DNA of 58,422 nucleotides. Origin: Reyranella soli (GTDB lineage: Bacteria; Pseudomonadota; Alphaproteobacteria; Reyranellales; Reyranellaceae). Location of the stretch: contig NZ_BKAJ01000094.1 in NCBI RefSeq assembly GCF_007992495.1, positions 1-58,422 on the forward strand. The letters run 5' to 3'. Below, in pieces: positions 51,995 through 58,422 of this stretch. The notes under the pieces were generated by a model. The model made no database searches. It was not told where the DNA came from and saw only the letters and a program-made list of their open reading frames with translations. How positions within the stretch are numbered: position 1 is the first letter of the stretch; every line of letters begins with the position of its first letter. The translations under genes and the position numbers were made by a program.

Positions 51995-52015
51995 AACGTT
52001 TGGTAACCAAACGTT
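51995..52015. promoter_or_regulatory. Perfect palindrome upstream of acyl carrier protein gene
   Basis: AACGTTTGGT and ACCAAACGTT are perfect 10-bp arms around a single A. The loop is too small and no T-run follows, so it is not a terminator; it looks like a binding site for a dimeric regulator. It lies just after trmFO and 61 bases before the TTG start of the orphan ACP gene. Confidence 0.7.
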
Positions 52016-52075
52016 ATTTCCATGGGACTCACGATTGCTGTTTGATGCCATCAGCGTCATTCGGCGGAGAGTGAT

Positions 52076-52366
52076 TTGCAGAGCACGGTTGACCTTATTG
52101 CCAACAATGCGGAGCGCGTGGCCCTTCAGCTTGACGTGATGCGCGAGATTCGCCACCAGCTTCTGCCCTACCAGGTCGGCGACAGACCGATCACGGGGGC
52201 CACGGTCATCTCCGATGGTTCGACCATCGATTCGCTGACGCTCATGGACATGATCATGGCGCTCGAGGACCGGTTCGACGTCTCCCTCCCCATCAATCTC
52301 ATCGCCGAAGTCCGCACCGTGGACCAGCTCGCCGACATGGTCCTGACGCTGTGCGGCCGGGCCTGA
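52076..52366 (+). CDS. Orphan acyl carrier protein
   Basis: A 96-residue acyl/peptidyl-carrier protein. The phosphopantetheine attachment site is Ser53 in TIDSLTLMDMIMALEDRF, with the typical following helix and the closing TVDQLADMVLTLC. No fatty-acid, polyketide or peptide synthase gene is near. The start is TTG 52076 with GGCGGAGAG just upstream; there is no ATG in a suitable place. A palindrome upstream suggests separate control. Its partner enzymes are unknown. Confidence 0.85.
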   Translation: MQSTVDLIANNAERVALQLDVMREIRHQLLPYQVGDRPITGATVISDGSTIDSLTLMDMIMALEDRFDVSLPINLIAEVRTVDQLADMVLTLCGRA

Positions 52367-52461
52367 CGGGCTCCATCTGATATCCCCATGAGATAACCTC
52401 GCGCGCAGAACCGCGCGGGCATGGGCATGTTGCTCGGTAGGTGTATCTACACGAGTAATCC

Positions 52462-53811
52462 ATGAGTCCCGCCGAGCGCCGGCAGATGATGCTGGCTGGG
52501 CCGATCGTGCCCACCATTCTCGCCCTCGCCATGCCCAATGTGCTGAACGTGGCCATGCAGAGCCTGGTCAGCATTTCCGACGGCTGGTTCGTGGGCCAGC
52601 TCGGCATCGTCGACCTCGCCGCGCTGGCGCTCGTGTTCCCGACCCAGATGACGCTCGGCATGATGTCGGCCGGCGCAATGGGCGGCGGCATCTCCTCCTC
52701 GGTGGCGCGCGCGCTCGGCGCCGGCAACCGCGCCGCCGCCGAGGCAGCGGCCGCGCATGCCCTCGTCATCGCGCTCGGCATGTCGGTGCTGTTTGCCGTC
52801 CTGTTCGTGGGCTTCGGCCGCGCGATCTACGGCGCGCTGGGCGGCAGCGGCGCCGCGCTCGATCGCGCCGAGGCCTTCGCCACCGTCCTGTTCCTGGGCT
52901 GCGCCGCCCACTGGGTCGCCAACTCGATGGCCTCGGTGCTGCGCGGCACCGGCGATATGAAGACTCCGGGTTATGCCCTGGTCGCTACCGCCTTGCTGCA
53001 GATCCCGCTGACCGGCGCGCTGACCTTGGGCTGGTTCGGCCTGCCGGCGCTCGGCATCCGCGGGCCGGCCCTGGCCGCCGTGATCTCCTTCGCCCTCGCC
53101 GCCGTCTGGATGCTGAGCAGGCTTCTGGGCCCCAAGGCCGCGTTGCGCCTGCACTGGCCGGCCGGCGGCTTCAAGTGGGCGGCCTTCCGCGACATCCTGA
53201 AGGTCGGCCTGATCGCCTGCCTGGTCGTCATCCTGACCAACGGCACGGTGCTGGTCGTCACCGGCCTGATCGGTCGCGAAGGCGACGGCGCCATCGCGGG
53301 CTACGGCATCGGCAGCCGCCTGGAATACATGCTGATCCCCATCAGCTTCGGCATCGGCGCCACGCTGACCGCCCTGGTCGGCACCAATATCGGCGCCCGT
53401 CAGTATGCCCGCGCCCAGCGACTCGCCTGGACGGGTGCGGCAATGGCGGGCGGCATCGCCGCCGTGATCGGCATCGTCGTGGCGATCTGGCCCGAACTCT
53501 GGCTTGGCCTGTTCACCGCCGACCCCAGGGCGCTGGCCTCGGGTAGCCACTATCTCAGCATCGTCGGGCCGGCCTACGGCTTCTTCGGCGTCGCCATGGC
53601 GCTCTACTTCGCCTCGCAGGGCACCGGCGAGATGTACTGGCCGGTGGCGGCCAACCTCACGCGCATCACCATCGCCGGCGGCGGCAGCCTTCTCGCCCTC
53701 GACCAGTTCGGCTGGGGCGTGTCGGGCCTCTACGCCTGCGTCGCGGTCGGCATCATCGCCTTCTCGGCTCTGCTCGCCTTCTCGACGACGCGGCGGGCCT
53801 GGACGGGATGA
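52462..53811 (+). CDS. MATE family efflux transporter (first of tandem pair)
   Basis: A 449-residue MATE exporter with 12 predicted TM helices in two similar six-helix halves. It opens with RRQMMLAGPIVPTILALAMP and has SDGWFVGQLGIVDLAALALV in the first half, and RGTGDMKTPGYALVATALLQ and GYGIGSRLEYMLIPISFGIG toward the second. These proteins extrude drugs or metabolites in exchange for Na+ or H+. The ATG 52462 begins the fold. The stop overlaps the next start as ATGA; the two proteins align end to end without gaps. Confidence 0.95.
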   Translation: MSPAERRQMMLAGPIVPTILALAMPNVLNVAMQSLVSISDGWFVGQLGIVDLAALALVFPTQMTLGMMSAGAMGGGISSSVARALGAGNRAAAEAAAAHALVIALGMSVLFAVLFVGFGRAIYGALGGSGAALDRAEAFATVLFLGCAAHWVANSMASVLRGTGDMKTPGYALVATALLQIPLTGALTLGWFGLPALGIRGPALAAVISFALAAVWMLSRLLGPKAALRLHWPAGGFKWAAFRDILKVGLIACLVVILTNGTVLVVTGLIGREGDGAIAGYGIGSRLEYMLIPISFGIGATLTALVGTNIGARQYARAQRLAWTGAAMAGGIAAVIGIVVAIWPELWLGLFTADPRALASGSHYLSIVGPAYGFFGVAMALYFASQGTGEMYWPVAANLTRITIAGGGSLLALDQFGWGVSGLYACVAVGIIAFSALLAFSTTRRAWTG

Positions 53812-55157
53812 GTCCCGAGCAGCGCCGTCAGTCGATGCTGGTGGGGCCGCTGCTTCCCACCATCCTCACGCTGGCCGCACCCAATGTCGTCAATGTCTCG
53901 GTGCAGAGCCTGGTGCTGATCGCCGACGGCTGGTTCGTGGGCCGACTCGGCACGGCGGAGCTCGCCGCGCTGGCGCTGGTCTTCCCCGCCCAGACCACGC
54001 TGCAGATGATGTCAGCCGGCGCCATGGGCGGCGGCGTCTCCTCATCCGTGGCCCGCGCGCTGGGCTCCGGCGATCGCGACCGCGCCGATGCCACCGCCGC
54101 GCATGCGCTCGTCATCGCCGCGGTCATGACCCTGCTGTTTGCGGTCGTGTTCGTGGGCTTCGGCCGGCCGTTGTTCGGCGCGCTGGGCGGCAGCGGTGTG
54201 GCGCTCGAGGGCGCCATCGCCTTCTCGACGGTGATGTTCCTGGGCTGCGGCGCGCATTGGCTGGCCAACACGCTCGCGTCCATCCTGCGCGGCAGCGGCG
54301 ACATGAAGACGCCGGGCTATGCGCTGATCACCCTCGCCATCCTGCAGATCCCGCTGAGCGGCGCCCTCACGCTGGGCTGGCTGGGCATGCCGCGGCTCGG
54401 TGTCGCCAGCCCCGCCCTCGCCGCCGTGATCTCCTACGCCGTCGCTGCCGTCTGGATTCTGCTGCCGATCCTCCAGGGCCGCGCCGCCGTGCGCCTGCGC
54501 TGGCCGGCGCGCGGTTTCCGTTGGCCGATCTTCGTCGACATCCTGAAGATCGGCGCCACCTCCTGCGTCGTGGTCATCCTGATCAATGCCGCCGTGCTGG
54601 TCGTCATCGGGCTGATCGGTCGCGCCGGCGATGCGGCGATCGCCGGTTACGGCGTCGGCAGCCGCCTGGAATACCTCCTGAGCCCGCTGACCTTCGGCAT
54701 CGGCGCGGCGCTGACCGCCATGGTCGGCACCAACAAGGGCGCCCGCCAGTTCGCGAGGGCCCGCCAAGCCGCCTGGACCGGCGCGCTGATCGCCGGTGCC
54801 GTCACGATGGCCATCGGCCTCACCGTGGCGTTGTTCCCCGACCTGTGGCTGCGGCTGTTCACCGACGACCCGGCGGCGCTCGAAGCCGGACGCCTTTATT
54901 TCCGGATCGTCGGGCCGACCTATGGCCTGTTCGGCCTGGCGATGGCGCTGAACTTCGCCGCCATGGGCGCGGGCGACATGATCTGGCCGACGCTGGCCAC
55001 CGCCACGCGCATCGTGGTCGTGATCGGCGGCGGCTTGCTCGCTCTCGACGTCCTGGGATGGGCGGCGCCCGGGCTTTATGCCTGTGTCGCCGCGGGGGTG
55101 GTGGCCTACGCGCTCCTGCTCGCCGTCTCGACGACGCGCCGAGCCTGGCACGTCTGA
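53808..55157 (+). CDS. MATE family efflux transporter (second of tandem pair)
   Basis: A 449-residue MATE exporter, the same length as its upstream neighbour and colinear with it, perhaps two-thirds identical by eye. It carries the same landmarks: DGWFVGRLGTAELAALALVF, RGSGDMKTPGYALITLAILQ, GYGVGSRLEYLLSPLTFGIG and STTRRAWHV at the end. It overlaps the first gene by four bases. The differences are spread throughout, so this is an old duplication. A heteromeric complex is not expected for MATE proteins, so the copies probably have different substrates. Confidence 0.95.
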   Translation: MSPEQRRQSMLVGPLLPTILTLAAPNVVNVSVQSLVLIADGWFVGRLGTAELAALALVFPAQTTLQMMSAGAMGGGVSSSVARALGSGDRDRADATAAHALVIAAVMTLLFAVVFVGFGRPLFGALGGSGVALEGAIAFSTVMFLGCGAHWLANTLASILRGSGDMKTPGYALITLAILQIPLSGALTLGWLGMPRLGVASPALAAVISYAVAAVWILLPILQGRAAVRLRWPARGFRWPIFVDILKIGATSCVVVILINAAVLVVIGLIGRAGDAAIAGYGVGSRLEYLLSPLTFGIGAALTAMVGTNKGARQFARARQAAWTGALIAGAVTMAIGLTVALFPDLWLRLFTDDPAALEAGRLYFRIVGPTYGLFGLAMALNFAAMGAGDMIWPTLATATRIVVVIGGGLLALDVLGWAAPGLYACVAAGVVAYALLLAVSTTRRAWHV

Positions 55158-55202
55158 GACGGGGGTCGCGCGCAACCGGCTGGACGTGCGACAAGGCCCG
55201 CC

Positions 55203-55982
55203 ATGAGGAAAATCTTCGTCATCGGCATCGGCGTCGGCGATCCCGACCAGCTCACGGTCCGGGCCGTGCAGGCGCTGAACCGCGTCGACGTCTTCTTCGT
55301 CATGGACAAGGGTGCGGCCAAGACCAAGCTGCGCGCGCTGCGCGAGGAGATCCTGCGGCGGCACGTCAAGGGCCGCACGTATCGCGTCGCCGAGGCGGCC
55401 AGTCCACCGCGTGATCCCGCACCCGCCGACTATCGCGCCTGCGTCGACGACCTGAACCAGGCCAAGCAGGCCGTGTTCGAGACGCTGATCGGCGAGGTGA
55501 AGGACGGCGAGACCGGTGCCTTCCTCGTGTGGGGCGATCCCATGCTCTACGACAGCACCATCCGCAATCTCGACGCGCTGAAGGAAGCGGGCCTTGCCTT
55601 CGACTACGAGGTGATCCCCGGCATCACCGCCATCCAGGCGCTGGCAGCCGCGCACAAGATCCCGCTCAATCGCATCGCCGAGGCCGTCACGATCACGACC
55701 GGCCGCAAGCTCGCGGACGGCTTCCCGCCGGGCGTCGACAGCGTGGTCGTGCTGCTCGACGGCGAGGACACGTTCAGGCGCTTCGTCGACTCCAAGGTCC
55801 ATGGGGACGTCGACATCTGGTGGGGCGCCTATCTCGGCACGCCCGACGAGATCCTGATCGCCGGCAAGGTCAAGGACGTGGCCGAGGAAATCCATCGCCG
55901 GCGCAGCGAAGCGCGCCGCGCCAACGGATGGATCATGGACACCTATCTGCTACGTCGGGCGACTACGCCATCTTCTCGATGA
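55203..55982 (+). CDS. cobF: Precorrin-6A synthase (deacetylating)
   Basis: A 259-residue SAM-dependent methyltransferase of the tetrapyrrole methylase family. The N-terminal strand KIFVIGIGVGDPDQLTVRAV and the GDPMLYDSTIRNLDAL and EVIPGITAIQALAAAHK motifs are as in CobF. CobF methylates C1 of precorrin-5 and removes the acetyl group, a step specific to aerobic cobalamin synthesis. Its start ATG 55203 is 45 bases after the MATE pair. The other cob genes are not in the window, so it stands apart from its pathway. Its last 20 bases overlap the GYD gene. Confidence 0.92.
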   Translation: MRKIFVIGIGVGDPDQLTVRAVQALNRVDVFFVMDKGAAKTKLRALREEILRRHVKGRTYRVAEAASPPRDPAPADYRACVDDLNQAKQAVFETLIGEVKDGETGAFLVWGDPMLYDSTIRNLDALKEAGLAFDYEVIPGITAIQALAAAHKIPLNRIAEAVTITTGRKLADGFPPGVDSVVVLLDGEDTFRRFVDSKVHGDVDIWWGAYLGTPDEILIAGKVKDVAEEIHRRRSEARRANGWIMDTYLLRRATTPSSR

Positions 55983-56256
55983 TCGCCTTCATGTCGCCCG
56001 CCGAGAACAGCCGTAACGTCTGGGTGCGGATGTTGCCCAGCGCACCGGCGCTCAAGGCCAGCGACGTCACGGCAAGATCGTCCGATGCCTCGAGAATGGT
56101 GACGACGTCATACTGGCCTTGCGCCCAGTAGACCTCCTTGACCGTCACCCCGCATTTCTTGGCCATCTCCTTGAACGCCTCGGCTCGCTTGGGCGAGTCC
56201 TTGGCGCCGCGCACTCCCTGTTCGGTGAAGCTTCCCAGCACGCAATAGGTCGCCAT
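55963..56256 (-). CDS. GYD domain protein
   Basis: A 97-residue single-domain protein with the GYD family pattern: ATYCVLGSFTEQGVRG, KDSPKRAEAFKEMAKKCG and YWAQGQYDVVTILEASDD, where GQYDVV is the family's GxYD core. It resembles ferredoxin-like small dimers and has no known reaction. It converges on cobF with a 20-base overlap of the ends. Confidence 0.88.
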   Translation of the reverse strand: MATYCVLGSFTEQGVRGAKDSPKRAEAFKEMAKKCGVTVKEVYWAQGQYDVVTILEASDDLAVTSLALSAGALGNIRTQTLRLFSAGDMKAIIEKMA

Positions 56257-56368
56257 CGTTATCCTCCCTCGATCGATTGGGAACGGACTTAACGCATGAC
56301 ACGCGCTCGCGGCCGCTCAGGCAGCCGCTCTCCGATTATCCGCCAATCGGACGCGGCGCGACAGACCT

Positions 56369-56809
56369 CTAACGGCCCATGTTGGCTGTCTTCACTTCCG
56401 GATCGCTGCCGTGGGCACGAAGGCAGCCGCGCACGATCGGCGCGCAGACGCCCTCCTTGCCGACGAAGTCGTCGTTGTCGCCGGTGTAGTTCAGCTCGGC
56501 GACCTTGCCGTCGACGACGCGGACGATCGCGTGACAGTAGGAACCGCTTTTCCCGATCTTGAAACCGCCGCCGACCACCGGCACGCTGACTTCCACGCCG
56601 CCGGTATTCTCGTTTTTGAGCTCGTAGGAGAAGAGCTCGGTGCGCTCGTCGAGGCGCTTGGTCCGTGTCGGAATGCCGGCACAGGACTGGAAGGTATCGG
56701 CGTTCATGCCGAGGACGGCGCGGCGACCGTCCGTCGCCACACTATAACCAGTGGCGCAGGCGCCAACCAGGAACGCAACCAGCAACAAAACCATCACGCT
56801 ACGCGACAT
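56369..56809 (-). CDS. Putative lipoprotein
   Basis: A 146-residue protein with a lipoprotein signal (VMVLLLVAFLVGAC, Cys at about residue 18). The mature part is small and beta-rich with a central GVEVSVPVVGGGFKIGKSGSY and Cys residues in SCAGIPTR, YCHAIV and APIVRGCLR, which could form disulfides. MNADTFQSCAGIPTRTKR is reminiscent of SmpA/BamE-like small lipoproteins, where a similar LGMxxxxV...GxP element occurs, but I cannot confirm that. It is monocistronic. Confidence 0.8.
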   Translation of the reverse strand: MSRSVMVLLLVAFLVGACATGYSVATDGRRAVLGMNADTFQSCAGIPTRTKRLDERTELFSYELKNENTGGVEVSVPVVGGGFKIGKSGSYCHAIVRVVDGKVAELNYTGDNDDFVGKEGVCAPIVRGCLRAHGSDPEVKTANMGR

Positions 56810-56895
56810 GACCACTCCATCAGCGCTTGAAGGGGCGTGGGAGTCCGAAAAATAAGAGCTGCGTTCGGTCAGTCGAGGGGAAGGCCTGTGATCAT

Positions 56896-57732
56896 TCACC
56901 CCAGGCGCAGCAGCGGTATTGCCGCCGCCGCCAGCAGCACGGCCACGATGCGCGTGCGCGTAAAGGGTTCCTTCAGCCAGACGACGGCGATCAGGATGGC
57001 GAAGACGGCGCTGGTGTCGCGCAGGGCGGCGGCCGGCGCGATCGGGGCATGGCCCCACACCCAGAGGATCAGCAGATAGGATGCGACCGAGGCGATGGCC
57101 GCGGGCACCGCGATCGGCCACTGGCCCTTGAGCAGCATCCACGGCGCGCCGTTGCGGCGCTGGCGCCAGCACATCGCCGCCGCATTGGTGACCGAGACGA
57201 CGAAGCCGTAGGCCCACGGCGAGCCCGACGTCCGTACACCCTGGGCGTCGCACAGGATGTAGCCGGCAGCACCGACGCCCGCGGCAAAGATCCAGGCCAA
57301 TGCCTGCAGGGGCACACCGCGGGCACGCACGGTGTCCCAGGCGAGCGCGGCAAGCGACAGGGCGATGATGGCGATGCCGCCCAGAGCCGCGGTGCTGGGC
57401 CAGCCGCCGGCGACCACGGCCACCAGCGGCACGACCAGCACGACCGCGATGGCGCGGGCGACGGGATAGACAAGGCCGAAGCCGCCCAGCTCATAGCCGC
57501 GCAGCAAGGCGGTCACGGTGACGACGTTCAGCAAGGTCGACGCGGCGATCCACGGCCACGCGGCCAGCGGCGGCAGGCCGGACCACAGCAGGCCCGGCAA
57601 CACCAGCAGCGCGCTCAGCAGCATCTGCGCGGTCATGGCCCGCGGCGGATCGCGGCTCGCCTTCACCGCGGCATTCCAGCCGGCATGCAGGAGCGCGCTG
57701 GTAAGCGCGGCGGCGACGTCGAGCCCGTCCAT
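56896..57732 (-). CDS. EamA/DMT family transporter
   Basis: A 278-residue integral membrane protein with ten TM helices in two EamA repeats: an N-terminal ALTSALLHAGWNAAVKASRD with later YPVARAIAVVLVVPLVAV, and a second half with AWIFAAGVGAAGYILCDAQG and LRDTSAVFAILIAVVWLKEP. The family exports small metabolites such as amino acids. The ATG 57732 overlaps the regulator's stop as TGATG, so the pair is translationally coupled and the regulator very likely controls the exporter. Confidence 0.9.
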   Translation of the reverse strand: MDGLDVAAALTSALLHAGWNAAVKASRDPPRAMTAQMLLSALLVLPGLLWSGLPPLAAWPWIAASTLLNVVTVTALLRGYELGGFGLVYPVARAIAVVLVVPLVAVVAGGWPSTAALGGIAIIALSLAALAWDTVRARGVPLQALAWIFAAGVGAAGYILCDAQGVRTSGSPWAYGFVVSVTNAAAMCWRQRRNGAPWMLLKGQWPIAVPAAIASVASYLLILWVWGHAPIAPAAALRDTSAVFAILIAVVWLKEPFTRTRIVAVLLAAAAIPLLRLG

Positions 57733-58295
57733 CAAGCTGGCCGATGATCGATGATCACGGCGTAGCGAGCCGGTTTGGACGTCCGATTGCGGAAGGTGAT
57801 CTGCCGGTCGACCACCATGGCTAGGCAGTCGCCGGCGTCGAGCTCGTGGCGTGTCTTGTCGACCGTCACCTCAAGCGTGCCCTGCAGCACCCAGATCTGC
57901 TGATGCTGCACGCCGGGCCGCGGGCCGGTCTCGTAGGCCACCCTTGCGCCCGCGGGAAAGACGACCTCGACGACCTGCATGGGCGATGGAAAGCCCGGAG
58001 GCGAGACGTTGCGCCGGACGTAGCCCGAGGCGGGATCGCGCCATTCGACTTGGTCCTTGCGGCGCGACACCGGATCGGCCGGCGCCGCGGGCGCATCGAA
58101 CAGCGAGGCCAGTGGCACGCCGAGCCCCGTCGCAAGCTTCTCCAGCACCACCGCCGTCGGGCTGCTCTCGCCGCGCTCGATCAGCGAGATCATGGAGCGG
58201 CTGACGCCCGACCGCTCGGCCAGGGCGTCGAGCGCCAGCCCCTGGTCGGCCCGGATCTGGCGTACGCGCGCGGCGATGCGATGGTTGATTTCCAT
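57732..58295 (-). CDS. XRE-family regulator with C-terminal cupin domain
   Basis: A 187-residue regulator. The N-terminal HTH (residues about 10-65) reads VRQIRADQGLALDALAERSG with recognition helix SRSMISLIERGESSPT. The C-terminal cupin (about 105-185) has GVQHQQIWVLQGTLEVTVDK and LDAGDCLAMVVD, a small-molecule sensing barrel. It heads the operon with the EamA exporter. A palindrome covers the bases just before its ATG (58297-58318), so it probably represses itself and the exporter until a ligand binds. Confidence 0.93.
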   Translation of the reverse strand: MEINHRIAARVRQIRADQGLALDALAERSGVSRSMISLIERGESSPTAVVLEKLATGLGVPLASLFDAPAAPADPVSRRKDQVEWRDPASGYVRRNVSPPGFPSPMQVVEVVFPAGARVAYETGPRPGVQHQQIWVLQGTLEVTVDKTRHELDAGDCLAMVVDRQITFRNRTSKPARYAVIIDHRPA

Positions 58296-58296
58296 T

Positions 58297-58318
58297 ATAC
58301 TGGATAATCATCCGGTAT
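58297..58318. promoter_or_regulatory. Operator candidate before the XRE-cupin gene
   Basis: ATAC-T-GGAT, spacer AATC, ATCC-G-GTAT: an imperfect inverted repeat with two 4-bp half-arms on each side, immediately before the ATG at 58295. Related words (CCGGTATTATCGG, CCGGTA) recur near 58390-58415, which suggests a second site further upstream. Confidence 0.65.
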
Positions 58319-58422
58319 CATGGAAACGTCAAGCCACCCCAGCGGCAAACGGGATCGCGCGTTCTTCGGCGCGGCGAGATGACTTTCCGGTATTATCGGC
58401 ATTTCCGCCGGTACTTTCGTAG

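Noticed and set aside
52395..52412. CGCGCG-rich hairpin after the acyl carrier protein gene as a terminator
   Set aside because: Stem of six CG pairs but no T-run and low sequence complexity; too weak to annotate.
53504..55414. 636-residue open frame across both MATE genes
   Set aside because: Out-of-frame Arg/Pro-rich shadow; the two colinear MATE proteins explain the DNA.

Overview
The window is dense, GC-rich chromosomal DNA from a free-living alphaproteobacterium. Supporting markers are an ethylmalonyl-CoA pathway pair (crotonyl-CoA carboxylase/reductase plus a methylsuccinyl-CoA dehydrogenase), a hopanoid export pair (HpnN/HpnM), two phasins, CobF of the aerobic cobalamin route, TrmFO, and DUF899/DUF427/DUF3455/GYD proteins. 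A Reyranella/Rhodospirillales-like relative is my guess from overall gene style, not something the sequence proves. I see no rRNA, tRNA, CRISPR array, transposase or phage genes.

Layout. 1-6.7 kb: GST, ccr-mcd operon, flavin-dependent monooxygenase and alpha/beta hydrolase, small exported protein. 6.8-11.2 kb: ferritin-like protein divergent from hpnN, which converges on hpnM. 11.3-14.7 kb: minus-strand run led by an ArsR-type regulator with a palindrome at its own start (ArsR, AHSA1-like, DUF899, GST, DUF427, and a GST-like gene with a likely frameshift). 14.8-20.8 kb: thioesterase, ABM-domain protein, cysS, a GDT1-type cation transporter, a glutamyl-tRNA synthetase remnant with a large internal deletion, a Bug-type solute-binding protein, two lipoproteins. 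20.8-31.1 kb: lipid/storage block (fadD, P-loop ATPase, phasin, WS/DGAT acyltransferase, lipase-like hydrolase, second phasin, DUF445 protein, self-sufficient P450-reductase fusion of the BM3 type). 31.2-40.0 kb: HIBADH-like dehydrogenase coupled to an unrecognised 421-residue protein, histidine phosphatase, hydrolase, GST, a lower-GC patch with a broken small exported protein and an HExxH metallopeptidase, GNAT, an unusual Nramp transporter, phosphodiesterase, cytochrome b561.

40.2-47.7 kb is the most interesting part. A coupled operon (MDR dehydrogenase, PTPS-fold protein lacking standard active-site residues, GT4 glycosyltransferase, methyltransferase) converges on a RibD-C-type reductase. 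Across a short bidirectional gap lies a second operon (OpgH-like membrane glucosyltransferase, FkbM methyltransferase, exported protein). I read the first as a candidate pathway for a modified, glycosylated pterin-like or pyrimidine-derived molecule.

47.8-58.4 kb: nadE with a double operator, DUF3455 protein, RidA with a decayed tandem copy of its 3' end, trmFO, an orphan acyl carrier protein behind a strong palindrome, a tandem pair of MATE exporters, cobF, GYD protein, lipoprotein, EamA exporter coupled to an XRE-cupin regulator with its own operator.

Long dispersed palindromes occur at 747-817, 6720-6790, 15878-15953, 19570-19709, 26121-26190, 34561-34669 and 50531-50605. Most sit between convergent genes, and two of them supply stop codons.
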